A stretch of DNA of 64,000 bases from Phialophora verrucosa. Taxonomy: Eukaryota > Ascomycota > Eurotiomycetes > Chaetothyriales > Herpotrichiellaceae. Both the position numbers and the translations under genes were made by a program. The stretch is taken from NCBI GenBank assembly GCA_002099365.1, contig MSED01000009.1, forward strand, positions 2,108,001-2,172,000. The letters are read 5' to 3'. Under the pieces are notes generated by a model. That model did not search any database. It was given only the letters and a program-made list of their open reading frames with translations, and had not been told where the DNA came from. Below are positions 40,001 through 50,275 of this stretch, piece after piece (position 1 is the first letter of the stretch; every line of letters starts with the position of its first letter).

Positions 40001-41092
40001 TGTCTCGCTCTGGTTGATGATATGGCCAATGTTGTCATAGATTTCAGCAGCAGGCTTGGTGACCAGTAGGGGCAGCCCACCGTCGGGCTTGATGTGGAAG
40101 ACGCGGATGTTGGAGGCGGAAGAGAGTGTATACAACAGGTCCCTGCTGTCGTCAACCACAATTTGCTTCACAGACTCTTTCTGGCCACCACTGAAACTGC
40201 TGAATGTCCAAGTCAAGGATTTGGTGGCGCCGCTTGTGTGACAGATCTTGGAACACTTGCTTGCAAACCACCGGTCTTCTTGCTGGTATGTCAGCTCGTA
40301 GATGTCATTGTCCGTCCGCCCACTGAAGAATACCCTTCCCGTCTTGTCAGAGGCCGCAATGACGCTGATGTCAAGACCTTTGACCGAGACCGACATGCCC
40401 GTCTGAAACAGAGATAGGCCAGCAGACGAACCGCCAGCCGGATCCTTCCCAAGCCCCAACAAGAAGACATCGGCGGTTGTTGCAATGACGATGACGTTGG
40501 TGACGTGTGGTAGGAAGACGCCTGCACGAGGCCTCGCCAGCTTGACAGCAAGGATGCTGTGCGGCTGCCCTTCGAACCCCAGGAGTTCTGGCTTCGACAC
40601 GGTGTAGTCCCAAATGTATAAGGCATTGTCAATCGTCGTCCACGCCATCCTCAGTTCGGCGAATAGACCCATGCTCGTGGACAGCTGAGCGTTATTGTAT
40701 TGCTCAAATATCTCGTCTGGAATTCTGTACGTGCCAGCCTTCTGGAACGGTGCCCATGTCGCGGAGGACTGGATTTCATAGTCGGCCGAGTAGCCTTGGG
40801 TGAGGTAATTGTCGACCTCGGGGAAACGCGATTCCTGCAACAAGGACTCGTTAATGGCGCGTGCCGCTCGTTCGGCAGGCTCAAGGGCTTCTGACTGCCG
40901 TATTGACGGCTGCGCCACAGTTCCTCCAGGAGTTGTCGTGACGAGGCTCGCTGCGGATTGAGAAGGCACGAGTGCAGGGCGAGGAGGTGTTTGGAAGGAC
41001 GAGGCAGTCGCCAGCGGAGGGCGGGGCGCAGGTGTCTGAGGCCATATTCCTGGTACAGGCCGCACAGGCGTCTGCTGGACGACCGAGCCCAT
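37019..41092 (-). CDS. Nucleoporin Nup155/Nup170 family
   Basis: This is a large inner-ring scaffold subunit of the nuclear pore complex (yeast Nup157/Nup170, human Nup155). A single exon gives 1357 residues, a typical length. The N-terminal 90 residues are Pro/Thr/Ser-rich. A seven-bladed beta-propeller follows, with family motifs such as FPEVDNYLTQGYSADYE, the membrane-curvature region GLFAELRMAWTTIDNALYIW and YTVSKPELLGFEGQPH. The C-terminal half is an alpha-solenoid (TPYSAPISNPIGFGNDLA at the transition, then many helices to QRIAQFLG). The ATG at 41092 begins MGSVVQQTPVRPVPG and no splice sites are needed. It is divergent from AIM41. Confidence 0.96.
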   Translation of the reverse strand: MGSVVQQTPVRPVPGIWPQTPAPRPPLATASSFQTPPRPALVPSQSAASLVTTTPGGTVAQPSIRQSEALEPAERAARAINESLLQESRFPEVDNYLTQGYSADYEIQSSATWAPFQKAGTYRIPDEIFEQYNNAQLSTSMGLFAELRMAWTTIDNALYIWDYTVSKPELLGFEGQPHSILAVKLARPRAGVFLPHVTNVIVIATTADVFLLGLGKDPAGGSSAGLSLFQTGMSVSVKGLDISVIAASDKTGRVFFSGRTDNDIYELTYQQEDRWFASKCSKICHTSGATKSLTWTFSSFSGGQKESVKQIVVDDSRDLLYTLSSASNIRVFHIKPDGGLPLLVTKPAAEIYDNIGHIINQSETLNNRAVIVSISPIPASEASRYHLVATTMTGYRIYLSAKSATSYTYGAPARSGAPISVQAQHVKVPPISQNTGYAIGGTADVHQPIKSLTYTSLAARFPPGYFFCFVATRPDAPSDNLFISAPDAGRLLRSSDPGQPSRTSESAMWLELRSRAEDVGLVTPYSAPISNPIGFGNDLAVQFDKPVPEIAILTNTGIHVIRRRRLVDVFASLTRIGGGPEGFQHEITNFIRTYGRTETLATALAVACGQGMEDTGNAQMLRINDPEVLELARKAFIEHGGKPSINQNSITDRSMPLIDAVRPSPRHAAIALYLSRILRSTWKNAIASEKTTPSGYSIMPAVPLDKLRDVQESLSALQRFFQTNKSFIKGLSGPDDLNSTSTKDDEIALKGEHRALHAMVKFTSDTIEGLSFVLVLFEERVAEIVPLLPEASRPEMLKLTFEELFTTKKGYDLAKELVKAIVNRNIAKGSNVETVAEALRRKCGSFCSADDVVIFKAQEQLRRAAEAEMNSEVQRNLLNESLKLFEQVAHSLPYDYLESAAKQYTALQFFAGAIQLVLRAAHEKDKANEALSWMAEGRPDLDARKAKFDLRSQCYDLVHAVIAAVDQNAEQGPGFVDGQPTMSATRRNEAYDVISRSKDEAFLTNLYDWYLQQKWYDRLLTTESPFIVTYLQRRSSEDILYADLLWRYYGQANQFSEAAKIQLQLARSSFPISLEKRIEYLSRARANASTYTPGGNRKVKQQLLQDISELLEVATIQDEILQRLQDDPRLGNDRRREVLDQVNGQILDITTLYNNYADNAGYYDLCLLIYQTADHRDPAQIKQTWQQLLQSVHDKTEQDQSCLPFEAIAEEVRSLGSKLRVSETTFPVEILLPMLEKYSYEHQRNVAPPHWVVDIFLSLEIPCERLFEVLETKFFSGEAPFVGATRKYIASDLAYVVGKWFHESTRAGTVIFGSEASAGRVQETMEAVLQQGHAAGLDEETARIAREVVQRIAQFLG

Positions 41093-41486
41093 GTTTTGGC
41101 GGAGTTGAGGTCGTAAGCGGCAGGAGACTGAATTAATTTTGGGCAGGCATTAAACGAGGCGGCGCCGTGGGAAAGGCGCGAACAAAAGCTGTAACTTTTG
41201 GTACAGGATGGTATGCAACCAACCGGTGAATGAGAAGAAAATCAATGTTCTCAGCCCAAATCCCACCAAACTCCTGCCCTTACAGTTGACTGTCGCCAGT
41301 GTCTTGTAGAGGAAAGTTGGAGCGCAAAACGCGCCTGTAATGATGCAGAGTAATGCGGAGATCCTAATCAGGACTAGTGCCAGGTACAATGACTCGTGGT
41401 AAACAATTTCTCTGTATCCAGTTACATGGCCGTGTCGAAGAATCAATCACTGCTGTGTATACTCCGAAGTCAGGTCTATCAACAAC
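41093..41486. promoter_or_regulatory. Divergent intergenic region Nup170 / AIM41
   Basis: The 394 bp between two start codons must serve both genes. No distinct promoter element was recognised. Confidence 0.45.
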
Positions 41487-42168
41487 ATGGCAGCAACACG
41501 TGCCCCGGCGCCGCTCTTTCTATCAGCCCGGGTCGCATGCTCTAGCTGTATCCGCAGAGCCGCCGCTTCTAGCCTCCGATGGTCATCAACCTCGACCTCA
41601 TCCGAAGCTCCAGCTTCACCTCTGCTGTCCAAAATCAAGAATGACCTGAAAGCCGCCATGCGCGCAAAAGACACAGCAAGGTAAGCCAGAAACAAGCCAC
41701 TGCCAACTATGTGTCTGTCTTGCTGCGTTCATCTTGTGCTGAAACGAAAAGGTAAGGTTAACTGTCCTCCGCGGTACCATCTCCGAAATCAATCAAGCCG
41801 CCTCATCCTCGTCGCCGATAAAGACAGACATGCAGGTTCTGGCATTACTCCGCAAAAGGAAGTCTGCCTCGGAGAACGCAAAGAAGGAGGCCGAGGCCGC
41901 GAGGAGGCCCGATCTCGCCGAGAAGCAGGACAAAGAGCTAGAGGTCATTGAACAGCTTGTGGGGAGTGTGAAGATGGTGGAGCCGCAGGCCTTGAGGGAT
42001 ATTGTAAGAGGCAAGATTGAAGCCCTGAGAAACTCGTCGCGCGGAGGAGAGTTGAAGCAGGGTGCTATGATGAAAGAGCTGGTGAAACCCGGTGGAGAGT
42101 TGGATAGTAAGTTGTATGAGGGTAAAGTCCTTGCTGAGATTGTGAGAGAGGAGTTATCAACCAACTAG
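41487..42168 (+). CDS. aim41: AIM41, mitochondrial YqeY/GatB-tail-like protein
   Basis: This is a small mitochondrial protein of the YqeY family, related to the C-terminal domain of the GatB amidotransferase subunit; its precise role is poorly known. Two exons (41487-41680 and 41757-42168) give 201 residues. The first 40 residues carry Arg and Ala and no acidic residues, as in a mitochondrial presequence (SARVACSSCIRRAAASS). The YqeY part is recognised by LKAAMRAKDTARLTVLRG, ISEINQA, MQVLALLRKRKSASENA and LRDIVRGKIEAL. The intron has a GTAAGC donor and a GTAAG acceptor directly before GTTAAC, so the exon border is inferred from frame and family consensus. The 3' end faces the MetE-like gene. 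Confidence 0.92.
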
Positions 42169-42931
42169 AGACCTTCGTGATCAGGTCGAGAGGTTAGACT
42201 GTATTACTGTGTACCACTACTAGGATTAATCAACAACCTACGCTCACATGTTGTTTTGGCTGTATGGACAAAAGAGACACACTACTGGACCTTCGCTTGG
42301 CGTACATGAAAAGGTAGGTCCACTCAGGCTCTGCTGAACTCACAGCTGAGCTCACATCACAGAGAAACAAAAACAAAGACTGTTACCACAGCCTCCTGTT
42401 CAAACAGGGGCTGTGGTAACAGTCTTTTGATTGGGCTATATCCGGTGGCCACCGGTCTACTCCCATCTCGTGTTCTCATGAACACCGATTTGAACTTGTC
42501 AAGTAGGCAAACCTGGGATTTTCGTACATTGGTATGGTACCTCGATTCGGTGGGAAAATCAGGTCGTTCGATGCGATCGGAAAGTCGGGTTTTTCGAGTC
42601 GGAAGCGGGATTCGAAGTCGAAGTCGTTGTCGTCGCAATTCGTCCCAAGACACGCCTCTAGCCCGGTGCTAGTTTGACCAGATGCCAGTGAGGAATTGTG
42701 GCAGAATTTCGCCGCCTTCAAAATATTATCTGATGAATATTGGGAAGGTTAATTATGATTGGAGGGATCACATGGTGAACTTCACTCTACACGAGATCGA
42801 AGGGACCTGACGGGGCGACATGTTGATTCACTACTTCTTCAAGGCGGCATTTCTCCTCGCTCTTTCGGTCTCTTCGCTCCCTTCGACCCCCGGTTCACAC
42901 TGAAAGAGATGAGCACGTATCCTGGCGAGCC
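42169..42931. other. Convergent intergenic region with a long hairpin
   Basis: The 763 bp between the 3' ends of AIM41 and the MetE-like gene contain the palindrome listed separately. The part 42540-42640 is rich in TCG-like triplets without exact repeat structure. No gene is supported. Confidence 0.45.
42375..42427. repeat. Near-perfect 53-nt inverted repeat (hairpin)
   Basis: Two perfect 19-bp arms at 42375-42393 and 42409-42427 enclose a second 6-bp stem (42395-42400 with 42403-42408), with one unpaired T at 42394 and two bases in the loop. In all 25 base pairs can form. The element lies about 207 bp after the AIM41 stop and 505 bp from the MetE-like stop. It could be a stem-loop in either 3' UTR or a relic of a small inverted-repeat element. 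Confidence 0.9.
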
Positions 42932-44056
42932 TCAGCGCACCGGCCGAGCCACCGCCTTCATGATTGCCAGAATACTCGCGACCTGATCCCTCGGAGTTCG
43001 GCCCATCCCACACTCGCTGGCGACACCCCAAGAGACTTCGTCCCCGATCACATTCCTCGCGGTGTCGATCCTCCTGTTGGTCCCTTCTTCATCGCCTTCC
43101 CGCACCAAGCCAAGATACAACTCCGTCCCTCCCTCTCTCAGAAGTGGAATCAAGTCTCTCAGCGGCGAGAAGTACGCCTCGTCATCTCTCTCCTTCGGCA
43201 CAGGCGCATGAAAGAAATTCACTACCCGTCCCTGCTCTGCGAGTCCCGAAAACACCGCCCTCGCAACCTTCACCATCAAAGCCGTGTCTTTTGGTTCCAC
43301 GAAATGCTTGTGTCGAATGTCTCCGTAGCAGAAATGGAACCCCAACTCCACATCCTTTGCCACGTGGCCTTGACCAACGAAAGCGACGATCCGATCAACC
43401 ACCGGAATGAAAAGCTCGTCCGGGTTGGAGAGCTCTGTCGTCCACCACGGCGCGAAGCGCTCCTCGCCGGGCAATTTCCAGATCTCCTCTAGCAAGCCGA
43501 ATTCGTGCGCACAATCGATTTGGATGGCCAGATCCTCGTGGGGGATTTGGCTTTGGATGTTCTGCAACGCGCGCAGTAGCGCAGCTGCGTAGTACGGCTC
43601 CACCAGGGTCCTGTAGTTGGAGGCGATGGAGGACGAGATGGCGTTGAAAGGCGTGGGGATGCACACTTGGAACCTTACACTCTTGGGCACGACGCCCTCG
43701 GCTCTGAGTTTCTTGAAGATGGCGTATGACTCGATCGCAGCAGAGTCGTAGCCTGTCTCCAACTTGCTTAGATGGTCGTGGACTTGCTTGAGCTTTTCAT
43801 CGTCAAACGACGCTCCAGACGTTGTGGCGTCTGGATTGTAGCGGGCGTTGAGCAACTGCGGATACGGCTTGAAGAGGTAATGTTGGAAAAAGATGAAGTT
43901 CTGGCGTGTGGCGGGTTCGCCGTCGGGGAGGCGTCGGATATGGTGTGGAAGGGCCTTGGAGAGCAGAGTGAGGGCTTCTTTCGTCGAGTCGCAAGGGACG
44001 GAGCCAATGAAGTGGACGCCCTGGGGACTCCTTGGCAGAGGCACAGACCGCGCCAT
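42932..44056 (-). CDS. Stand-alone MetE C-terminal-like (UROD/MetE fold) protein
   Basis: This intronless frame gives 374 residues related to the catalytic C-terminal barrel of cobalamin-independent methionine synthase, without the N-terminal half. Start MARSVPLPRSPQGVHFIGSV, then LPDGEPATRQNFIFFQ. Of the MetE zinc ligands, a His-x-Cys pair is visible at about 241-243 (GFHFCYGDIRHKH) and a Cys at about 349 (ASECGMGRT). The glutamate ligand is not clearly placed. Other conserved spots are QIDCAHEFG and NFFHAPVPKERDD. Full MetE is about 765 residues and is not what this is. Such short fungal proteins are usually annotated as hypothetical, and the methyl acceptor is unknown. The frame is continuous and well conserved in style, so it is not a truncated pseudogene. 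Confidence 0.85.
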   Translation of the reverse strand: MARSVPLPRSPQGVHFIGSVPCDSTKEALTLLSKALPHHIRRLPDGEPATRQNFIFFQHYLFKPYPQLLNARYNPDATTSGASFDDEKLKQVHDHLSKLETGYDSAAIESYAIFKKLRAEGVVPKSVRFQVCIPTPFNAISSSIASNYRTLVEPYYAAALLRALQNIQSQIPHEDLAIQIDCAHEFGLLEEIWKLPGEERFAPWWTTELSNPDELFIPVVDRIVAFVGQGHVAKDVELGFHFCYGDIRHKHFVEPKDTALMVKVARAVFSGLAEQGRVVNFFHAPVPKERDDEAYFSPLRDLIPLLREGGTELYLGLVREGDEEGTNRRIDTARNVIGDEVSWGVASECGMGRTPRDQVASILAIMKAVARPVR

Positions 44057-45158
44057 TGCACCTAAGGAGTAATCGGAAGCCAGGACGTCTCCGCAACGAC
44101 TAGAACCAAGAGGACGAGGTTTGGGATTAGTGCCAGGATGGACAGTGGAGGAGTAGAGGAGGGGCGTGTTCCGCTCTTCTTATCTAAGAGAAAAGAGAAA
44201 GCGACGAGGCCATGGCTTATATTCGAGGCCCCCCTGTTGCTATTCTGAAAGTATTTTCCTGAACGGGCGAGGGTAGCGAGCTCGTCTCCCATTTTCAGCG
44301 GTGCCTCGAGGTTCAGGTCTCTGAAAAGTCCCAAATTCGAGTTGAACCGAAGATGACATTGTGCCGGCTTACCTGCGGCAGCGATACGGCGATGCTAGGC
44401 GCAGAGAATGGCCAAACACATTGTACTATAAGTCGTAATTTCTGGAGTTGATACATCACATGGGGAAGGTGCTGAGCCCAGAGGAGCCGAAAGTTGAGGT
44501 TGAGGAGTAACTCGAGTCCGGGGATCAATGGGGTGTCTACATATTTTGATTGGCCCGCGGCCCTTCTCGTCAGCCTGGACTGGGAATTGCAATGCGATAG
44601 AAGCTGAGAATAGAGTTGTCGGAGGTGTGGTGCGCCTCCACGATGGGTCATGTTCGCTCTGAACCAAAGAAAATGAATACAGGACAACGATACTGTCCTC
44701 GACTCGCCCGTTTGGTAGGGGTCAGAGTGGATAGGGAATACGACGTATGCGATCAGCAGTGTCAGGCCGAGTTTCAGCTGACGTACTGCGTCTGACATAA
44801 CTCAACCACGGTTCTTCGCCGTGGTGGGAACCGCTACAATTCACTGAACTGGGGAAGAAGAGCCGATGAGCACTTCACCAAGAGCGGTGGTTTGTCAGAA
44901 ATACTAGAACGGCAAGTTCAGACTGTGAGGCTGTCTCGCTTTTTGGGGAGCGCCAGACGAGGGTTTGCCAAGGGTTAAGGACGGGCAAGTATTTGCGGCC
45001 CATTGTTTTGTGCATACGTCTTCTTGCGCAGGGAAACGCAAGCAGGCCTAAGCTGGTAAGGTCTTCAACAGTCATGCGCAAAGGCAATGCTGCCATCCAC
45101 ACCTGGTCAACCATGGTCAGTGTGAAGTTGCTACTTCCTCCGCGAGACCGAGGGACGC
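44057..45158. other. Intergenic MetE-like gene to permease gene
   Basis: A 1.1-kb gap on the minus-strand run. A 161-codon minus frame at 44313-44798 begins with a hydrophobic stretch but has no recognisable family and was not called. A 7-bp hairpin (44805-44811 with 44819-44825) is present. Nothing else was seen. Confidence 0.4.
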
Positions 45159-47168
45159 TTAGATGAACACTCTAAGCGCCTTCTTCCATCCGGCTCCGCG
45201 TCTGTTCTCGGCAGCAAGCTCGAGACTGCCCCGTCTAATACCCGTGGTGACATTCATCTCGCTAGCCGGAATGAACAGCTTCCAGTCTCGCGAATAGACC
45301 TTCCAGCCAAGGTACAATGCAATGACGATCGGTGCAGCGAGGAAGTTCTCGAAGAAGACTTCTGGGTCAGGGCTGGATCCCAGTGGGAAAAGAGAGGTGT
45401 AGAACGTTGCTATGATCGCGATGGCACATAGGGAGAAGCCGATGTAGGAGCCCCAAATACCGAATGCGGCTTGGTAGGGCAGTTGGTCCTTGGTGAAGCC
45501 ATGATAGTACCAGCCATGGCGGAAACCTATAGCGGCTTGTCAGCACAGCGTCCACCGGATCGGATCCAAGCGCGACACCTACGGATGTGTGAGAGATTGA
45601 TGCTCATCCAGAGGAAGAAGAAGCTCAACCCGGAGAGCGAGAGCAGCCAGGTAAAAATGGTGCCCGACGCATGGGCCTCTCCAATGTACGCGAGACACCC
45701 AAACAGAAGCTGAATGACGATGCACCACAGAGGTCGACCCTGCCTATCGACGTACATCAGAAATCTCGGACCCATCCCTCGCGCCGCGAGGGCTTGCATG
45801 GTGCGAGAGGACCCGTAGGTGCAGCTGTTCGCAACACTGATCACCGAGATGGTGATAACAGCATTGAAGACCGAAGGTAGGCCCTTGACACCGGCATACT
45901 TGATGGCCAGCACAAATGGAGAAGCCTTGGTGTTGGCTCCACTAGCTCCGAGGAGATCTGGGCTATCGGAGGGGACAATGAGGCCAACGATGAACAGCGA
46001 GAGGACATAAAACGTCGCAATTCGCCAGAAGACCTGTCGGGTTGCCTTGGGAAGGGAGCGTTGAGGGTCAGCTGCTTCGGCGGCTGCGAGGCCGACCATC
46101 TCCGTCCCACCGAAAGCGAAGGCTGCTGTTACGAAGACACTGACTTGTTTAGAACGAGTGTTGCGGGTCCGGGCGGAAGGCATACCTGCAGAAGCCCTTG
46201 AATCCATTCTGAAATGCCCCTGGATCATGCCAGTAATGAGCACCGATATAGCCACGATTGTCAGAGGACACGCCACCGCAGTCAACGACGATGCCGAATA
46301 TGATGAAGCCAATACAAGCGGTTATCTTGATCATGGACAGCGCGAATTCAACTTCACCATAGCCGAGGACGCCGAATATTTGGACCAGAATAAGAAATAC
46401 CAGGAACACAGTAATCCAAACAGAGACATGGATATCGTCTCGCCAGTATTGGATTGTGATCGAGGCCGCGGTGAGTTCGAAGGGCAAAACGGTCAGCCAG
46501 CCAATGGCATAGTCCTAGGCACGATCGTCAACATCCAAGCATTATACCAAGAAGACGAATCTCTTGAGCCAAAGCTTAACGACGCCGTTGCATGGACTTG
46601 AAAACACCTACCCAGCCGACTGCAAAACCGAGGGACGGATCGACGAAGCGGTATGTGTATGTGAAAAAGCTTCCGTTCACCGGGTATAATACTGTCGACG
46701 GCTGTCAGCGAACTGCGCAATTGGAGCCAGCATAGTTCTTCTAGAACAAGTCTGCCTTTGAGTGGACTCACCAGCCAATTCACCCAGTGCTTGCATTGTG
46801 CAGAGCAACATGAAGCCGATGATGATGAAGCCGAGGAGAACACTGCCAGGGCCGCCGGTTCGTAAAGCACCACCTGAACCGACAAAAAGACCAGCTCCGA
46901 TCGAGCCACCTGCGAGCGTTTTGTCAGTCCTAAGTGCTTGAGAGCTTGGTCAGAGGGTGGCTGTACCAATTGCGATCATCTGCATGTGTCGCGAACGCAG
47001 CTTCTGCGCAAGCGGATTGTGTTGTCGCTCGACCGGGTCTGTCTCATCTTCGTAGGTGATTTGACCTGCCAGCTTCTGCAACCTCGGATCATTGGCCTTC
47101 TCTGGATCGACATCGCGTCCTGTGGTCTCTTCAGTGGTGACAACGTCTTTTTCTGTGTGTTCTGCCAT
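45159..47168 (-). CDS. Amino-acid permease (APC/YAT family)
   Basis: This is a plasma-membrane proton-coupled amino-acid importer of the fungal GAP1-like family. Six exons (46967-47168, 46772-46909, 46612-46691, 46186-46514, 45583-46139, 45159-45526) give 557 residues in phase. The hydrophilic N-terminus has HNPLAQKLRSRHMQMIAIG leading into the first membrane segment GGSIGAGLFVGSGGAL, the family signature. Further marks are GPGSVLLGFIIIGFML, VNGSFFTYTYRFVDPSLGF, FAFGGTEMVGLAAAEA and ANSCTYGSSRTMQALA. About twelve membrane segments can be counted. For exon 5 the donor GTAGGT was chosen over the nearby GTGTCG, because only this gives the conserved RFRHGWYYHG. Substrate range cannot be told. A TGATAA on the minus strand about 115 bp upstream is a possible GATA-factor site. 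Confidence 0.94.
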
Positions 47169-47282
47169 GGCTGCTAACGAAGGGGAGCGCGATGAAGCAG
47201 GTTGGGAGGAAGACTGGCGGGAAGCGGGCAGACTTTAAGGGAGCAGTGGAGGTGGAGGGTTGCATTTCTTCGGACTCGCAGT

Positions 47283-47288
47283 TTATCA
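47283..47288 (-). promoter_or_regulatory. Possible GATA-factor site near the permease
   Basis: TGATAA read on the minus strand, about 115 bp before the permease ATG. Nitrogen GATA factors often control fungal permeases, but a single hexamer is weak evidence. Confidence 0.25.
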
Positions 47289-48247
47289 TTTCCCAATAGG
47301 AAGGAGTCAACATCGTGCGCCAACAGGTCTCGAGGTCAAGCGACAGGTGCACAGCATGATGTAGGCGGCCTCCCACAACAGCGCAGAGCGACAAGGGCCA
47401 TGCGCCAAGATGGGATGTCCATTGGAGCGGGGCGCAGATGGGCTGCTACTCGTAAAGGCATTGCCAGTGGCGACCGTGACATTGAGCACGTACCCAGCAC
47501 CCAGAACAGCAACGGGCTGCCCATCGAACATTCTGGGACATTACTCGTAAATTCATGAGGTCGGCCATGGGATGCACCAACCGTACCCCAGTATTCCCTG
47601 CAAAATAGGAGGCTTTCATTACGCACGGTTATTGACCCCGGAGCCAATGGCCGCCCGGGACTAGGTCTAGCGTGCCTAGCATGAGAGAAGCAAGTGGCAA
47701 GCATAACTCTGCCTTTGCGAGCGCCAATTGTTACCTCGATGAAGTCTCTTGGCCTATGCTTAACTGGTTGGGGGACTGACAACAGTGTAGTCGAGCCCGG
47801 CTGCTACAGTAATCCCGCATATTGAGAAGACCTTGGAACATTATATAATTACCTGGTGCAGGTATCGCCATCAACCCAGCGTCACTTCAGACGCCGGATT
47901 CTACGACGCGGATAAAGCCCCTTTTGAAGAATTGTAGACCTCACCTTCGCAGGACTAATTCATGTTCTCAACTCGCAAATAGTGCCAGCCAGAGTATAGC
48001 GCTTAGACATGGATATCAACGGATTTCTGCTTGCAGATGCTTTTTCCGATGTCACCACTGGCAATGGCAAACAAGACCCGCATTCGTGCATTACCTTGTC
48101 TCTGATACGCCTTCCTTTACTGGCATGTTGATACCAGCGACGAAACTCCACAGGAATTGAATACTTAAGCTCACATGTCGCATCAACGTATGTGAGTGGA
48201 TAGCACAAGTAGACACCGCACCTGACACCGGCCAATATGGCATGACT

Positions 48248-48306
48248 GCCATTGCCATTGCCATTGCCGCCGCTATTGCTCCTGTATTGCCATCGCTATC
48301 GCTACT
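48248..48306 (+). repeat. Degenerate GCCATT/GCTATC repeat
   Basis: Three perfect GCCATT units are followed by diverged GCYRYY units over about 60 bp. It is non-coding in the chosen gene models. Confidence 0.75.
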
Positions 48307-48594
48307 GCAGACGCCTATCCACATACTCTCTCAGACCTGTAAACACATACGTGTGCGCGCTCTCTGCCCCCAAGACGTCAGTTTGAATCTGTAGATCTGA
48401 TGCTCAATTTCCTATCCTATTGTACCCGATCATGATACTCCACAGCCTCCACGCGCGCGCACGGGAACGCTTTTCTTGGTGGCCGGGGACTGAGAATTAC
48501 CATCGCTTGGCAGCGGACTGGGACATTCACATCCCGTCAAACCTCTTCCAGGAGCATCCCGTGGGCCGCTTGGGATCGATAACGACCGCATTGT

Positions 48595-50275
48595 TCACTC
48601 CTCCGCTAAAGTCTGCCCCTCTCTCAATCCTTCGACCTTCAACTCCTCGCCCACAGCTCGTCTATACAGATCCCGCACGTTCTCCGTGACCGTCTCAAAG
48701 TGGCTACTTGCGTCGAACGAATTGGAAATAAAGATCTGATCGTTCAAGCCCGACTCGAGCGGCTGGTACAACGGGATCGGGGGACCCATGAATTTCTCTT
48801 CAATTCTGCCCAGTCTTTCCAGGCCAGGTTGGAGTTCGAGGTGGTGATTGGCGGATGTTTCGGCAATGGTGCTGACAATGGCGATGTAGTAGCCCTTGGG
48901 GCAGACGTTGTGGGCGGAGGACACCATGGCGATGTAGATGTCGTGTTTGCGGCCGACTTGGGATTGCGGGATGATGAGTTGGAGGGAGTCGGCATCGCCT
49001 GTCTTCTCGAGAGGGTGGTTCAAGATGCAGATTGCCTTCAAGAGGTGGCCTACCACCTGCACCTTGCCGGGAAAGTAAGAAGGGTCACCGAGGATCATCT
49101 TCGTCTTCGTGGTGAACTTCATTCCCTCTTCGCTTTCCTCCCCGCGGTCGCGCATTGTGGCCTTGATGCCCGAGATTTTGGAGCCTTCGTAGAGGAACTC
49201 GTCGACCGAGGTGTTGAGCATGTACGTTCCCCCGTAGATAGCAGAGAGACGAGCAAAGCCCTGGGGAAGTTCTCCAAGCCCGTACAGAGGGTAGATGTAG
49301 GGGGATTTGCCATAGCGTGCCATCGAGTTGGCGTACAGCCGGATTCGCTCGACCGTTTCTTTGGCTTGCCCAGGGGTATTGATGTATTCGTCGGTTGAGT
49401 ACAGGGCCATCGAGTGTCCTATAAAGTCTCGGGTTGAGGCTTCCAGACCGAATTTGTCGTAGACCTCTTTCATAGTGCATTGGTTGAGGTTCAACCCTGC
49501 AAGTGTTAGCCCCATCGCATGTGTATTGCTTCATCTCGGTGTCCCACCATTGTGTGTTGCCGGGTTGCTTTCTTCAAAGGCGCCCACCCATTCAAGGAAT
49601 TTCTTTGCTCTCCTCTTCTCAAACAGGCCCATCAAGGGCGAGCTCAGTGCTTCGGCTGCGGTGGAGGGGACTTTGGCTACGGTGGCCCGAGGGCCCGACC
49701 CTTGCTGTACGAAGCTGCCTGCGATCTGCTTGAACTCGAGGTACCGTGTGACATCGGTCGAGACGAGGATATTGGTGAGCTCCCCGTTGGCCATCAGAAG
49801 CTTGGGAACGAGGTCGATATTCCAGTCGTTGACGCGCCCGTACTTCTTCCAGGGCTCTTCGCCTTTGTTGTAGTTACCATATTTCTTGAACAGCTGCAGG
49901 GGCAATGTCAGACGAAGCCATGCACTTGAAAGGACCCGTGCTTACAGCCTCAATGTTTACGGATGCGGCTTCCCTGCGTAGTCTCGTCAGTCCTTGTCTC
50001 TTTGGTCTCGGGGGATTTGCGATCCGTACCCGCCGTAGTGGTCATTTCGGTCGATGTGGAGGACCTTCTTGCCCTTGACGGAGAGCACACTGTGGGGTTG
50101 TCAGTGACAGAGGGCAACACCGGAGACACGAAGGGGTCCTACCCTGAGAGCACACATTCCGTCAAGCCTGCAGGTCGAGTTGTCAGTCACTGATGATGGT
50201 GGGGTAAAGTGGCTAGCTGAAGGGCATACCTGTGCCTAGGACGATAACATCATACTCTGGGGCGATCTCCTCCAT
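48595..50275 (-). CDS. gdi1: Rab GDP-dissociation inhibitor
   Basis: GDI extracts GDP-bound Rab GTPases from membranes and recycles them during vesicle transport. Six exons (50230-50275, 50143-50167, 50030-50089, 49946-49973, 49548-49893, 48595-49496) give 468 residues, the usual length. The start is MEEIAPEYDVIVLGTGLTEC, the family's sequence conserved region 1, and the Rab-binding stretch follows (LHIDRNDHYGG, NYNKGEEPWKKYGRVNDWNI). SMALYSTDEYI and YPLYGLGELPQGFARLSAIY are further GDI/REP hallmarks. Two exons are very short, 25 and 28 nt, yet every junction keeps phase and the conserved sequence, so the model is firm. The protein is cytosolic and almost certainly essential. Confidence 0.96.

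Larger units (their letters stand above)
47169..48594. other. Region between permease promoter and GDI 3' end
   Basis: This 1.43-kb gap holds the permease promoter. GATAA-type cores occur at about 47283-47288 (reverse strand) and 47908-47912. A degenerate trinucleotide/hexanucleotide repeat lies at 48243-48306. No gene is supported. Confidence 0.4.

Noticed and set aside
44313..44798. 161-codon minus-strand frame with a hydrophobic start
   Set aside because: It looks a little like a signal peptide but the rest is patternless and no splice partners were found.
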